DNA of 64,000 nucleotides from the NCBI GenBank assembly GCA_009602735.1, contig WELA01010210.1, positions 3,876 through 67,875 on the forward strand, in the 5' to 3' direction. This DNA is from Mesotaenium endlicherianum (taxonomy: Eukaryota > Streptophyta > Zygnematophyceae > Zygnematales > Mesotaeniaceae). Of this stretch, positions 1 to 13,200 are shown piece by piece; positions within the stretch are counted from its first letter, which is position 1, and every line of letters begins with the position of its first letter. The position numbers and the translations under genes are program-made. Under the pieces are notes generated by a model. It did not search any database and had not been told where the DNA came from. It saw only the letters and a program-made list of their open reading frames with translations.

Positions 1-609
1 GAGGAGGGTTTCTTGGAGAGGAAGGGCTTCCTCCGAAAGCTTGCTGTTGGGCTTGAGGATCGGCCATCTTCTTGTGCTACCAAAGTGCCTAGCTCCGATA
101 CCACTGTAGTAAAACAGATAGATAAAGTACTTAGTAAAACAGAATACTTCTATCTATTCAAGACAAGGATCTTTTGAACACAAGTGGTAGCTTCTTGAAA
201 GAGAGATGGCTTCTTGAAAGTTGATATATTTCTGGATTTTGGCAAGTACAAGAGTGATTCTGGAATGTCTTTCTATGTTCTAGCTCTTGTTTATATACTT
301 GCTAAATAAGTAATTTCTAGGAAGGTGTATGTTGATGTGTTGGCACCCAACACATCCCAAAACCTGCCACCTCTTTCTAGAATAATGTACACATGTCCTT
401 TTGACCTAAAAATGGCACATTTGACTTTTGCCACGTGGAGTTCTGCTAGGTCTTTCCTCTAACTTCGAAAATGCCTTGGAAGGTTCAAAGGACATGAACC
501 AAGTTACTAGAGTACCTATTCACACTTGACTCCACACAATACTACTCCAAATATATTTGAAAACATTAAAATATATGCAAACTAATATATAATAACTCAA
601 ATCACTACA
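1..609 (-). mobile_element. Chromovirus (Ty3/gypsy) copy, 5' end only, cut by window edge
   Basis: The minus strand holds a 5' LTR (105-609, about 505 bp), then a tRNA primer-binding site next to it (about 93-104), then the start of gag (start codon at 65-67, running off the left edge). All three match the whole copy at 38390-45069 closely, including the gag N-terminus. The LTR starts and ends with the family's TGTAGT/ACTACA ends. By eye the LTR is very close to the 3' LTR of that copy, so this looks like a recent insertion. It lies inside the older gypsy fossil that continues at 610. The rest of the element is outside the window, so completeness cannot be judged. Confidence 0.9.
105..609 (-). 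repeat. Chromovirus 5' LTR
   Basis: Long terminal repeat in minus orientation, about 505 bp. It is homologous to the LTRs at 3212-3550, 9111-9487, 23627-24130, 30175-30677, 38390-38892 and 44567-45069. A TATATAA-type box (tatataaac on the minus strand) lies in the region that is U3/R in the other copies. Confidence 0.9.
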
Positions 610-3211
610 CAGCCCCTCCAACACTTTATCCATAGTCCTCTGGAAGATGGCAAGGCATTTTTCAGCCCAAATGGCATTACTGTCCATTGCCAAAGTTCTC
701 TTTGAGCCCAAAAAGCGGTCTTACATTAATCTTCTGTTTTCACAAGGATCTGGTTGAAGCCTTGGCACAGATCGATGATGTTGAACACCTTCCCGGCGGT
801 GGCAATCGAGAAGATCCGCTCCGGTGTAGACATTACATAGCTATCTAGCTCGATGTGGAGGTTTAAACGCCTGTAATCTGCGTACATGCGACTTGCCGTA
901 TAATTTCTTGCCTCATCCTTCTTGCCAATTACTACTGTGGGAGCTCCATGTATTGAGGTTGATTTTTCAATCATGCCAAGCTTATGCAGTTCCTCGAAGT
1001 CTTCTCCACACTGTCCCATTCTGTTTGGTTGAGCTTATGCGGCCCAAGCCTGACTGGGTTATTAGTAGTTAGTGTGATTTCACACACTGGCAGTGGTTCT
1101 GCCGATTTCTTATTTAGTAAAAGCAAACACCTTGCGGTGTCTCTTCATCAGCATCTCGACTTGTGCTTTTTGCTGGAGTGAGACCATTCCTCCAATAGCG
1201 AAAGTATCAATTTCAGGCTGCTTCTTCCAAACAAAAGCATCCAGTAGTTGCTACTCCTTGTGCTCAGATGAGGGTTTCTCACCCTCATCTGGGTTTCCAG
1301 ACTTCTCGATTTGATTATTAGGAGGTGAAGTGTCAGGCTTTGCAGCTTGCTCCTCCGTCAACTTAGGCTCTGCAGCCTGTCTCTTTGACTGTTTACCTTT
1401 TTCGAAGGGTCGTCGCTTCTCGTGTTGGTTGGGGTACTTCAGGCGCCTCCTGACAGGTTGCCTTAAGAATCTTTCTTCATCTTCAGCAGTCCAGCAGGCG
1501 CCTGTGCTGCCTTCCTCTCGTTGAGGGCGAGAGTTGCCTTCGTGGGTGTTCTCTCTTGGGTCGATGGTCCATCCCCACTGCCTTTCAATGGTTGTGATGC
1601 GTGCAATCGTTGAACCAAACACCTCTCCTTGTGGCAGTGTAACCGTTCATCCCTATGCCCAATTTTGCTGCCTTTGAGTTGCAGCTACTTGTGCGTACAC
1701 AGCATTTTCTACTGTTAGCCGGCTTATGGTGCTTCTTATCTACACTAGTTCCTGCTCAGAAACTGCAGGCGTCCTAGGAGCTGGTCCGCTCCTTCCCCAT
1801 TTTCAATGAGTGAGGGACATACCATGGGAATATTAATTCCCAAGGCGGTGGCTTTGCAAATCAAGCCAACTTCTCCCTCTCTCTGCAAGATATCCATGAT
1901 GGGTTGCGGTGGTTCCTTTTGGAACCCTTTCTCTCTGAGCTGTTCCCCTATATTTGAAATAGCGCATCAGCATCCTCCCAAATGGAGCACTTCCTTCTTG
2001 AGCTACCTTCCTTAGCCTGCTTGCGCGGCCGTGTGGCCTACCTTGTGCTGATTCCACCTTGGCGGTGCAAACACTTACCTCCTGCGGCTGCTCTGGTGGG
2101 GCCCTAATTTTGAAATTCGGATACGGTACATACGGATTTGCCGACTCGCCGTACGTACAGAACGTGAGAGTCAAACCTGAACGTTGGAATACTCCGAAAG
2201 ACGTGAGTGTTGGTGGAATGAACCGACTATAAATTGAAAAATCTGGTTATACGCCAATACGGAGTATCACGATACGAAGTATTGCGATACGTATGATTCA
2301 ACTAAAAGAGGCCGTACGGGAGTATTTTAAAACTAAGGGTGGGGCTGGTTTTGGCGTTGGAATACAAACGGTCGGAGTATCGGACGTTGGCGATCTTAGC
2401 TCACTGTATAGGTCTGCTGGACTGGGCCCCTCCAGCATTAAGTGGTCAGCCTCCCAATCATCCGTCTTGAGTCCTTGTAGCTCCAGTAGGTCCAGCTCCG
2501 GAGTAGGGAAACGGGAAATTTCTTTCTTTATCTCTTTTACATTGGTTAACGGCGGCAGGTCAAACTCTGGACGATCAGACATCACTGCCACGTCTTCAAT
2601 TGGCTCATTTACTCCGGGTGGTGCTGGCTCTTCGTCATTATCTGTGTTAAGCCTTGCTATGTTGACGATGGCTGATTGCAGGGCTTGTGCTGCTTGTGCC
2701 ACTTCATCTTCCTTGTGCTGCTGAGCGTTTGCTTCCAGCAGCTACTCCATGATCTGCCTTGTAATAGTTTCAGTTGTGTGACCGATTGAACTATGTGGTT
2801 GCCCTTTAGCCTGTGGCTCTGGACTCACCAGATAAGGTATCCTGGACATTTCCTTGTCCAGCTCCCCCTTTTGGTCCTCAAAGATCACAAGTTGCCCTTA
2901 CCGGTTCTTCTGAGATATCCTCGGCTGTTCTTGCTCCAGGAAAGACGACAGACATTCTTGATTAGCTTCCTAGTTACTCGAGCTTACCTCCCATTAATGG
3001 CCATGCCCAGTGGCCCTTGGGCTGAGGTTGGTGTGACATTCTGACTCTATCTCTTCTTGGGACTCTTTGCGCCTAGATGTTGCCCCTCCTGTGGGTGGCG
3101 TTCCAAATATCTTGCTTTGCGTTGCATTCCTTAATGAGGGCCGATTGTCCTCTTCTGTGCTTGGTGGTGGCATCCGTGTGTCAGGCACCTGTTATTCCAT
3201 AAGAATATCTA
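610..3211 (-). mobile_element. Old Ty3/gypsy pol fossil
   Basis: On the minus strand, 726-1019 reads as the N-terminal half of a gypsy reverse transcriptase: a YRRLN segment, then a D-L-x-x-G-F-N-Q-I segment typical of RT motifs in this group. Upstream on the same strand (about 1.0-3.2 kb) are charged, Pro/Glu/Lys-rich stretches (1251-1622, 1833-2174, 2298-2702, 2994-3188) that look like the linker between gag and pol, including a stretch resembling the pre-RT K-H-R-x-V-F-A-F motif. It is not the same family as the chromoviruses. No LTR of its own can be seen. It is heavily broken, with many breaks, and old; the copy at 1-609 inserted into its RT region. Confidence 0.6.
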
Positions 3212-3550
3212 TAGTGAATTAGATAGGTAAAGTACTTAGCAAAATAGATTACTTTATCTATTCAAGACAAGGATCTTTGAACACAAGTGGTAGCTTCTTG
3301 AAAGAGAGATGGTTTCTAGAAAGTTGATATATTTCTCAAACTTGGCAGGTACAAGAGTAATTTTCGAATGCCTTTCTATAATCTAACTCTTGTTTATATA
3401 CTTGCTACATAAGTAGTTTTAAGGAAGATGCATGTTAATGTGTTGGAACCCAACACATTCCAAAACTGGCCACCTCTTTCTAGAATAATGTACACATGTC
3501 CTTTTGACCTAAAACATATGCAAACATATATTATAACTCAAATCACTACA
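3212..3550 (-). repeat. 3' LTR of older chromovirus copy
   Basis: Matches the family LTR in minus orientation, next to a polypurine tract at its inner edge (about 3551-3562 on the plus strand, tcacccccccga). It is shorter than the 503-bp LTRs of the whole copy. Confidence 0.8.
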
Positions 3551-6500
3551 TCACCCCCCCGACAGAAAAAGCGACGTCTCGGCGCGTCAAATCAGGTCTT
3601 ACACATGTGGAGTAGACTAGTCAACAGCTTCAAGTCCGATACCACACATGTGAAGAGGATTAGCCAAAGGCGCCAAGTCAGGTGCTACACATGTAAGGTA
3701 GACGAGGCAAGGTCATGGGTGGTGTGACCTTATTGGCTAGCCTACTCCTTGATGATAAAGAAAATTGTACAAGTTGGCCTAGAATCTGCCACAAATTCAT
3801 AAGTTCATAGCGTCTAGAGAATTGCTTCAAACCTAAGTAATTCAATGCCAGACGGATCGCGTCAAAGAACTCTACCGGGTCACCAAATTTGAGAGCATTC
3901 TAATTTCTGGACTGTCGTTGAGAGCTGGGAGAGTAGGCACTCCTCCAAATATGTGCAGAAACTTCTGAAAATCATAAGTCCTTCTATACTTCTCCAAATT
4001 GTGTAAAGTTAGTCTCCAAATGAGCGCAAGAAGGTTTTCTACCATAGTCTTGATTTTTAGAGCATTCCAAGAGCAGAGGAGGGCACAATATCAGAAGGCA
4101 TATGCTGCCCTAATAATGCCAGGAGCCTGACCCCCTTCTACTCAGAGCATCATATCTCTCTCATCAAAGCTCCAAACTGAGCAAACTTGGATCCTAAATG
4201 ACCGGCTACTAATGCACTCGGGCAGATAACTTTTCATGACTTATTATGCAGAGACCTACCACTAGTAGCAATTTTAATTTTATGTCCAGAAACTGCGAGA
4301 AGAGAAGAGTGTCTAATGTGAATTTTTCCTCTTTCTTCTTCTTGCAGGCTGCCTCCAAGGAGTCTTCTGCTGCTTCTTGATGGTGGCAGGCTGCCTCCCT
4401 CAAGTCTTTGGGCGTCTAGTAGAGAGACTCGGGGCTGGTCCAAGATGGGCGTTAGCGGCATGGAAGCGTTGCAGCTTTCTCTGAACTTTGTCAAGGTAGT
4501 GCGCCGCCACCCAATTATTCTCAGAATCTAGATACCCTTTCCACTTGATCAAGTATTGCTGCTGCCTCCTGAAAATTCTCATAGCCACTATGTCTTCCAC
4601 TTTGTACTCCAAATGATCATCCACTATTGTTGGGGCTGGTGGGGTTGTCACTTGTCCTGGGAACTTGTTGTCGGATTGCACATATGGCTTGGAGAGGGAA
4701 GCGTGAAATACGGGGTCGATGTGCATAGTCTGGGGAAGTTCTAGCTTGAAAGCAATGGGGTTGACTTGCTGGATAATCTTGAAGGGTCCCAAACACTTGG
4801 GAGAGAACTTGGTGCCGGCAAGCCTGTCGTTCAGGGAAATATTCTTGGATGATAGTAACACGTTGTCACCCACTCTGTACGTAATTTCTCTTCTGGTACT
4901 GTTTGCCACTCTTGCTTTAGCATCTTGCGCGTATTGTAGAGCTTTTTTGGCTGCTGCAAGGGCTGCTTCTAATGTCTCCAAAAAATTTGTGGCTGCAGAT
5001 ACTTCATCATGGCCAGCCGTGAAGCTCAGCGGCGTGGTTGGATGGAAGCCATAGTTGAGGAAGAATGGGGACTCTTGGGTAGAGGCCTGCGTCGTGTTGT
5101 TGTAGGCAAACTCCAATTGGGTCAAGTAAATTTCCCAATCTTGCTCCAAAGTAGACACGTAGGCCCTTAGAGAGGTCTTCAGGGTACAATTCATACGCTC
5201 GGTTTGCCCATCTGATTGCGGGTGGTAGGCAGTAGACACATCCAACGATGTACCCAAGTTCTTGAAGAGATTTTTCCAGAAATGGCTTGTGAATCTTGGA
5301 TCTCTATCCGACACAATTCTTGATGGTAGTCCATGGAGTTGGAAGATGTTGTCAAAGATGAGTCTTGCAAGTTGTGGTGCTGTAGCCTTAGTTGTCGTGG
5401 GATTAAAATGAGCCATCTTGGTAAGTCTATCAACCACCGTGAGTATTGCATTATGGCCTTGAGGTGTCACGGGCAAGTCCACGATAAGGTCCATTGAGAT
5501 GTCCGTCCATTGTCTTTTGGGGATTGGTAGTGGTTGGAGGAGTCCTCCCGCCTTTTAGGATGATGGCCTGACTCTTTGGCATGTGTCACAGCTCCTACAG
5601 TACTCCTTGACTTGCTTAGACATGCCTGGCCAACAATAAGTCCTAGCTAGAACGCCCGTGGTCCTTAGGATTCCAAAGTGTCCTCCAAGAGGGTTGTCGT
5701 GTGCTTCTCGTAGAAGCAAGAGCTGAAGGTCTAAGTCATCAGGAACACATCTCTGGCCCGTATCTTGCCTCACCCAATAATTGCCTTCTTGCTTCTTGTA
5801 TGGGTCCAAGGCTGCTTCTCCGTTCTTGTAGTAAGGGTCTCTTTCACAGGCGGCTGAAAATCGAGCTTCCAAATCTGTCTTCAGGGATGTCATCACTGCG
5901 TTTAATTGCAGTTTTGAGGGGGGGTCAGCCGGGTTTGTCTTGCCGGGCTGGTATTGAATTGATGTTGTATTGGTGCAAGTATCCACTCCATCTTGCTTGT
6001 CTCCTTGAGAGATACGGTTGCGTCTAGAGGTGCTTCAACGCCTCGTGGTCCACAGTGACCAGCACCTTGCGTCCTTCAACGTAGCAGCGCCAAACCTTCA
6101 AGGCATGTACAATCGCCAATGCCTCTCGCTCCGTGGTTGTATAATTTTGCTCGGCCGGATTTAGCTTCCTTGACTCGTAGGCAATGGGCTGAAGGCCCTT
6201 GCCTTGGTCTTGAAGCAGGATTGCTCCTATTGCATACGAAGATGCATCGGTGATGACGTGAGAGGGCCAATTTGGATTTGGACTTGGGAGTGTAAGCACC
6301 GGAGATGTCGTCAATCTTTGCTTCAATTATTGGAATGCTTCCTCCTCTTTCTTGGTCCAAACGTATGGCTTGTCCTTCTTGAGTATAACCGTGAGGGGGG
6401 CTGCTATGTGCGAGAAGCTCTGGATGAATCTTTTGTACCAATTGGCAAATCCCAAGAATGATTGGAGTTCATTCTTGGTTGTGGGGATTGGCCATTCCTC

Positions 6501-9110
6501 CACCACCGTGGTCTTCTGGGGGTCCATCTTGATGCCATCAGCAGTCACGTGGAGACCTAGGAAATCCACTTCTTGTTTGGCAAATTCGCACTTTGACTCC
6601 TTTGCAAATAGCTTGTTTTGCTTCAATCCTCCGAGGACGTCTTTCAAGTGTCTTGCTTGCTCTTCAAGGGTCTTGCTGTAGATAAGGATGTCATCGATGA
6701 ATACCACCACAAATTTGTCCAACATGGGCTGAAATATGGTGTTCATCATAGTCATGAAAGCTGCTGGCGCGTTGGTGAGTCCAAATGGCAGGATCATGAA
6801 CTCAAAATGTCCATATCTTGTCCTGAACGCCGTTTTCTTTATGTCAGGTTCAGCGATGCGAATCTGGTGGTAGCCGCTTCTCAAGGCCACCTTCGTGAAG
6901 TACTTGGCTCCAACCAGCCGGTCCATGAGCTCATCCATGCGCAACAGCGGGTATCGATTCTTGATGGTGATCTTGTTGAGGGCGCGATAGTCCACACACA
7001 TCCTCAAGGTACCATCTTTCTCCTTGACAAATAGCACCGGTGCTCCAAATGGCGACTTGCTAGGTCGAATGAAGCCATGCTCCAGTAGCTTCTTAAGTTG
7101 CTTCTTGACTTCGTCTAGCTCCGTGTATGACATCTTGAACGTAGGCCGAGTGATGGGCTTGCTTCCGAGCTCCAACTCTATCTTGTGGTCTACAAATCTC
7201 TTGGGGGGTAAGCCCTTGGGCAATTCCGGGGAGAAAACTTCTTTGTAGTCGTCTAAGACTTCTTGTATCTCCTTGGGAAGGGGGCTGCCTTCTTGACTCT
7301 CGATATCTTTCTTGATGTCTTTTGGCATGATCAAGGTCAAAAGAAGCTCGTGTCCCTTCACAAGTCTCTTGAGTTGGAGGGCGGACAATAGTATCTCGTG
7401 TGCCGGCTTCTTGATGTCTTGGGTCTGGATATTCTTGATTGCGGGCAAAATACAGATTCTTGAAGTGATGCCATTCTTGATCTTGATAATACCGTCCCTC
7501 CAATCAACTTGGGGGTTGTGCTTGGTCAACCAAGGCGTCCCTAGGATGCCGTCGTACTTGCCCAATTGCATGGGGGAAAACACTACTCTATCCTTGAAAG
7601 ACTTGATAGAGAGTGACAAGGGGTAGTATAGAAGAATCCGTCAGGCATCATAATCTCCTCGTCGTGGTCAAGAGTTCGCATAGTAATGTTGTGCTTGGTG
7701 GCAAAATCTGCAACGATGAAGTTGCCTTGAGCTTTGCTATCCACCAAGATGTGGACCTTCTCTCCTCCAAAGTAACCTCTCAAACTCATTGGGGCTGGAA
7801 CGTCATCTTCAACGGGGGTCTCCACCTCACTTGGCTTGTTGTCTTCTCGTTACGTGGGTCTTGGGGTGGTAGGCTCCTGGCCTACCGGCGCTGTCCGTTT
7901 TTTGACAATTTTTTGGGGCATGAGAGTGCACGATGGCCCTTTTCCTTACAATAAAAGCATAGTCCAGCCGTCATGAGAGCTTCTTTTTCAGCCGGGGAGA
8001 GTCTTGCTTTCACTCCTTGCTGGTTTCTTGCATCATAAGTGTGATTGGAGGGTCTTGCACTCTTTCGGTCAACCGCGGGGTCCCTTCTATTAACTCCAAT
8101 TTCCATGGGTGTGGGTCCAGATCCAGACGTGGAAGTGGCTGCGTACACCCGCGTCGCCGGTGCCTGTGAAGATGAAGGCACGGAGTGCTTGAAATCTAAG
8201 GTATCCACCTTATGAGCAACTTCAATAATCTTTGAGAAGTCGCGTAATTCCAAATTCTTTTGCCACTTTGGACTTGAGGCCAGACACATAACGATCAATC
8301 TTCTCCTCGAGCGACATGTTGGGGATCTCAAAAGTAAGGTCATGAAATTTGGATGTATATTCTTGAACGAACGTTGTTTGCTTGAGATGGCAAAGCTTTT
8401 CTCGAGCAATTTTCTCCACATTGATGGGCATGAATTGCTTCTGGAGGGCTTCACAAAAATCCACCCATCTTGCATATGATGGTGGGGGCTCTTGTCCGGG
8501 TACGGGATGCGCCACAGCTTGATATACAGCCGCTTGATAGTTACGCCACCATGATGTTGCTGCTCCTCTGAGCAAGGTAACGGCAAAAGGGACGTAGTTC
8601 TCCTCGGGTACTTCAAGGAATGTGAGGTACGTCTCCACTTGGTAGAGCCACAGATTGAGTTTGGCTCCTCTCCTAGAATTGAAAGTGCCTGGTTTGCCGG
8701 GCTTGATGAGTTTCCTTGCTCTTGTAGGCTCTTGTGGAGGCGCTTGAGCCGGGGCTAAATCTTGGGTGTTGCTTGCAATAGGGGCAACTATGGCAGCCAT
8801 AGCTTCTCTTGACGCTTGCGCAGTTGCTTCATAGGTGGCCAAGCCCACTTGGTTGTGGACGGTCATTAGGAAGGCTGTCCACTCATTTGCGGGAACTCCT
8901 TGTGGTGGGATCAACTTTGCTATAGCGGCTGCCACGAGAGGTGCTCCTCCTTGTGGTGCTTCTTGTTGTTGCAGATTTTCTTGAGTGGCCTCTCCCATCG
9001 GCGCTGGAGGAGGGTCTCTTGGAGAGGAAGGGCTTCCTTCAAAAGCTTGCAGTTGGTCTTGAGGATCGGCCATCTTCTTGTGCTACCAAAGTGCCTAGCT
9101 CCGATACCAC

Positions 9111-9487
9111 AATAGTGAAACAGATAGATAAAGTACTTTGCAAAATAGAATACTTTATCTATTCAAGACAAGGATCTTGGAACACAAGTGGTAGCTTCTT
9201 GAAAGAGAGATGGCTTCTTGAAAGTTAATATATTTTTGGAACTTGGCAAGTACAAGAATGATTCTGGAATGTCTTTCTAGGTTCTAGCTCTTGTTTATAT
9301 ACTCGCTACATAATTAATTTCTAGGAAGGTGCAAGTTGATGTATTGGCACCCAACACATCCCAAAATTGGCCACCTCTTTCTAGAATAGTGTACACATGT
9401 CCTTTAGACCTAAAAATGGCACATTTGACTTTTGCCACATGGAGTTCTTCTAGGTCCTTCCTCTAACTTCGAAAATGCCTTAGAAGT
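9111..9487 (-). repeat. 5' LTR of older chromovirus copy
   Basis: Family LTR sequence in minus orientation. It begins next to the primer-binding site (tRNA-iMet type, reverse of ccgatacca at about 9101-9109) and its similarity to the family ends at about 9487, where unrelated sequence starts. Confidence 0.8.
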
Positions 9488-10516
9488 GTTATGATTTATT
9501 GAGTTGAGGTTGACGTACAAAACCAAGGTCCACTTGTGTAAACCATCAACTTAGGAAGGCCGACTTCGACTTGACTTTACGCATCCATATGTTGAACTTT
9601 TCTAAATTTCAAAGTGTAGCGCGTCAAAGCATCTTTCGAATGGCACCGATTTCGCGTCGTTTGGTTAAGTATTGAGCAAAATAAGCGCGATTTAGTCCGC
9701 ACCCCTTTTTGGCCCCTAGCGAAAACACACCAAATGGCCAACTTGTGACTCAATGTACCCAAAGGTGACATTGTTGACCATTCGTGACCCCAAGGACCCT
9801 TAGCTTACTGCGCACAAATCTGCGAGCCTCTTAGCCTCTATAAGTCCTGCATTTCTATGGTATAAGTGCATCATTGAGGCTATTACTTGGTGACTGCATC
9901 ACCGACTCCTAGAGGAAGCTTCCTCAAGTTTCAGATTCACTTTTGAGGCGCTATGTAGGTAGAATCACCCAAGGTACGCTCCACCAATGAGAGACACATA
10001 GCATATTCTACGTGTATTGCTTTGATTGGTTGGAGGTGTGTTTAGCCTATAAGAGTGCTAGTACATGCCTTGTACACATTAGTGGACATAGGAGAGCCTC
10101 CTAGAGTGACTGCATGCATTGGATCCGCCGCATATGACGCCGGGTTTCCAGGAGTATAAGTACTAGAGATGTCCCTAGAGGAACATCTTTTAAAAGTCCC
10201 AAAGATTATCAGTAAAGCTTACACTTTTATCTCTTGTGTTTCCAGGACCACTCAGTTACTCTCTTGTGAAGAGCAAGCCCTCCTGGCTTCCAGTCACTTG
10301 AAGAACTTCACAAGTGATGAGCAACGTCACAGCTTATAACCTCTGCCAGTGGACTACTCTTGAAGATCATGATGTGCTTCCAGTGATCTTTTGGGCCGGA
10401 CTTCATTAGTTGTTTTCCTTCCAGATTACAATCTTGAGGTGCTCACTCTGGAGAGTACACACTCCTTACTTCTAAAAGATCTCTCTTTGCCTGCAAGCAA
10501 TTAGAATCTTCAACGT
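9488..10516. other. Non-coding stretch, possible leader or LTR of the DNMT element
   Basis: No gene can be supported here. The stretch lies between the LTR edge at 9487 and the first gag-like reading frame of the DNMT element at 10517. It begins TGTTATGATT, so an LTR start is possible, and the right part (about 10.2-10.5 kb) is the natural place for a 5' leader. I found no second copy of this sequence in the window that would prove an LTR, and the sequence after the PHD-ending pol (35513 onward) does not match it. Confidence 0.35.
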
Positions 10517-11698
10517 ATGCTTATCCGTAGTGGGCGTTCTTATCAACCATACTACAAAGGGATTAGTGAAGAAGATTCAGACTCAGATCTCAGCACTATC
10601 ACTGAACCCTCTGAAGAGGAGCAACCCGCGCTCCAGCGTACGGCAGTTGCATCTGAGCCACCAACCCAGTGGGCTCACTACGATTCCTGGTATTCTATGG
10701 CAGGTGACTAAGAGGTCCAGATTGACAGGTCCGCCTATCGCTTCAGCGGCAGGCCAGGCACATGTGATTTGGAAGATACCATCTCGGAGTTTCAGGCTGA
10801 CTTCGCGGCAGCAAGGCTCAAGACGCCCATGCTGACGAAGCGCGACGTCTTCGACACGCTTATGCGCTACACCTCTCTAGAGGCTCGCGACACCTTCCGC
10901 GAGAAGGAAGCCGGACACGCACCAAGCTTGTCGGTGACCCACCAGTGGCGACCCTGCTAGCTGACCTAGTGGCCTTCCGGAACATCCTCAAGACAGGATT
11001 CCAGGCTGCAACTGAAGAGAAGGTGTACGAGCTGCACCACTTCTTCCGACGCAAGAACAAGGCAATTCGCATGATGTACCGCCGCTAGGTGCACCTACGC
11101 CGCGACGTCGGCACTGTCACCGACCGGGAGGCCGCGGAGATCTTCTTGCGAGCCGTCGAGCCGCGTTTGAGGGAAAGGGCCGTTGTCCCCCTCATCGACC
11201 GCCACGGCTCAGAGTATTCGCTGAAGCAGGCCTACCTCTCCGTTGAGAAGCAGAGCCTGGCCACCGCACGGAGCAACATTAGCGACCGTGTGGGCCTCGC
11301 ATCTACGGGCGTGCGCCAGGAGGCCTCGGTGCTGCCATCTTCCACGATGCGCACGACCCTTGCCCGCCAGCCCCAGCAGCAGCAGCAGCCTCAGCGATCT
11401 CAGCTGCCCCAACAGACGCAGCAGCGCGGGGCTACGCGTGGCCGCATTTTCATGGCCGCCACGACAAGTGACCCCTGTTGGTCTTGCAGAAAGACGGGCC
11501 ACTCACGCCAGTACTGCACGCTCGCGCAGAATGGCAAGACCGGCGATTGCACCTACTGTGGCAAGGCCGGCCACCTGCAAAGTGTTTGTCTGCGGAAGAA
11601 GCGCGACGTTGAGAACGGACGCGCTTGTGACGGTCCTTCGCCTGCAGCAAGACAGCGAGGCGGGCGCAACCCTCGCACAGGTGGACGCCCCGCAATGA
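10517..11698 (+). other. gag region of the DNMT element
   Basis: Retroelement gag-like sequence. The acidic N-terminal part (10517-10711) leads into a region with a capsid-like character (about 10.75-11.3 kb, helical, R/E/L-rich) and then two retroviral-type CCHC zinc knuckles, CWSCRKTGHSRQYC and CTYCGKAGHLQSVC, at about 11476-11590. Zinc knuckles of this type bind the element's RNA. A Gln-rich stretch precedes them. This is part of a fossil, and the region is not a single clean frame. Confidence 0.7.
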
Positions 11699-12686
11699 CG
11701 GCAGCTACGGCCACGACGGACGCCGCGCTGACTCTCGAAGCCGACTATTGCAGCTTCGACGACGTCAGTGACGCCCTTGTGGAGGCCAATGCGGAGATTG
11801 CAAGACTCCGGGCCCTCTTCGACGCCAACAGCTACGACGCGTGCGGAGCACTCTTCGCACACGCTCCATCGTCCTACGCCACCGCTTTGACAGTTGGCGC
11901 CCGCGCAGCCCCTGCGCACACGCCAAGCTCCAATGCACTGACACATGGCAGGCCCCAGGCCTGCGCAGCTCTGCCAGCCTGCGCTGCGCACGGCCCCGTT
12001 ATTGGGTCGACGCAGCCGCCATGCGCACGTTCGCGCGACGACATAGCGCCCGCGACCGGAGCTGCACAAGCCCGCTCAGACGGCCCTACCAGCCCTTTGC
12101 ACACCGCACTGACATCTGTCAGCAGCAACAGCGCTTGCTCTGACAGGCTGCCAAACGGCAGGCTACAGGCTTGTGCGGCCGCGCCATCCCCTGGCATAGG
12201 CACGCCCGCAGACGGGACCGCACGCACACCAGCCCAGGCTCCGACAGAGCCCCTGGCCTGCGCAACCCTGCTGCCGCCAGTAGGCCTCCCCTTGGCCTGC
12301 GCAGCGACAGCTAGCACGTCACCACGAGCTCACTAGACGGCGCGCACGGCTGCAGCTAGCACAGCTGCCGCGTCCCTCGTCGTACGCATGGAACGACCGT
12401 GTGCAGATCTGCGCACAGGCCGGAACAGTTGCCCCTCGATGGCTGGTGCAGACAGCAGGCCCCAGCAAAGGTCGCCACTTGTTGCCTGCACGACAGGTGG
12501 GGCCGCTCCTACCGACAGCAGTGCGCCCGCGCGCGCACTCGCACACCCGCGCACGCCGCACATCGCGCTGCAAGGCCCGTTGCGCAGCCAGCGATGCCAC
12601 GACAGCTTCACAGCAGCAGCTGCAGCTGCGCATAGCAGCTGCGCACAGGTGCCTGCCACGTGGCGCGCGCACGCAACCCGGCACGG

Positions 12687-13200
12687 CCAGCGCAGAGATG
12701 GCGGCTGCGACCGCCATCTTCAGGCAGGGGGGGGCAACTTCGACTGCGGTGGGCGGCCGGATCGTCGGACAGGGCGCCGACGGCGCGCCCGCAGCTGCGC
12801 ACAGCCAGGGTTTTACCCATGGCGCACCCATGCCACCACTTGGCACGCGCGCACAGCTCGGGCCAGCCAGCGCAGATCTGGCGGCCACAATTGCCATCTT
12901 CAGGCAGGGGGGCAACCCCGACTGCGCTGTGCGGCCGGATTGTCAGACAGGGCGCCGACAGCGCTCCCGCAGCTGCGCACAGCCAAGGTTTTACCCCTGG
13001 CCCACACGTGCCGCCACTTGGCACGCGCGCATAGCTCGGGCCAGCGCAGATCTGGCGGCCACAATCGCCATCCTCAGTCAGGGGGGGCCTAGCCCGACGA
13101 CGCTGTCCGGCCAGATCGCCGTACGGGGTCCCCACGGCGCCAGCACGGCTGCGCACCGCCAGGGCTTAAACCCTGGATGCACACAAAACCCCGGCAACAA
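12687..13200 (+). repeat. Coding minisatellite, three units of 174-180 bp
   Basis: Three diverged direct repeats start at 12687, 12867 and 13041, each with ccagcgcaga, a 'gccatcttcaggcagggggg'-like core and a 'cacagccagggtttta'-like core. Spacings of 180 and 174 bp are multiples of three, so the repeat keeps the reading frame and encodes a 58-60-residue Ala/Gly/Pro-rich unit in the linker between the zinc knuckles and the protease. The last two units recur at +5208 in the second copy of the large repeat. Confidence 0.75.

Larger units (their letters stand above)
3212..9487 (-). mobile_element. Older chromovirus copy (Ty3/gypsy with chromodomain)
   Basis: A minus-strand member of the same family as 38390-45069. 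Reading right to left: 5' LTR 9111-9487, primer-binding site next to it, gag (about 9.07 down to 7.9 kb, with a CCHC zinc knuckle CFYCKEKGHRALSC), protease, reverse transcriptase (FIDDILIYS), RNase H (TDASSYAIG), integrase with HHCC and DDE regions, and a C-terminal chromodomain (about 7.8 down to 4.4 kb). A polypurine tract (the C-run at about 3553-3560 on the plus strand) and the 3' LTR (3212-3550) follow. The two LTRs are shorter than the family's 503 bp and differ from each other. It is broken, with roughly half a dozen or more breaks, and older than the copies at 38 kb and 1 bp. Confidence 0.9.

Noticed and set aside
11503-12317. Several long minus-strand frames over the gag linker
   Set aside because: Cys/Arg/Ala-rich antisense readings of a repetitive GC-rich region. 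Long frames in many phases are expected there by chance.
12687-13200. CRISPR-like array
   Set aside because: The units are long, diverged, coding and without distinct spacers, in a eukaryotic genome.
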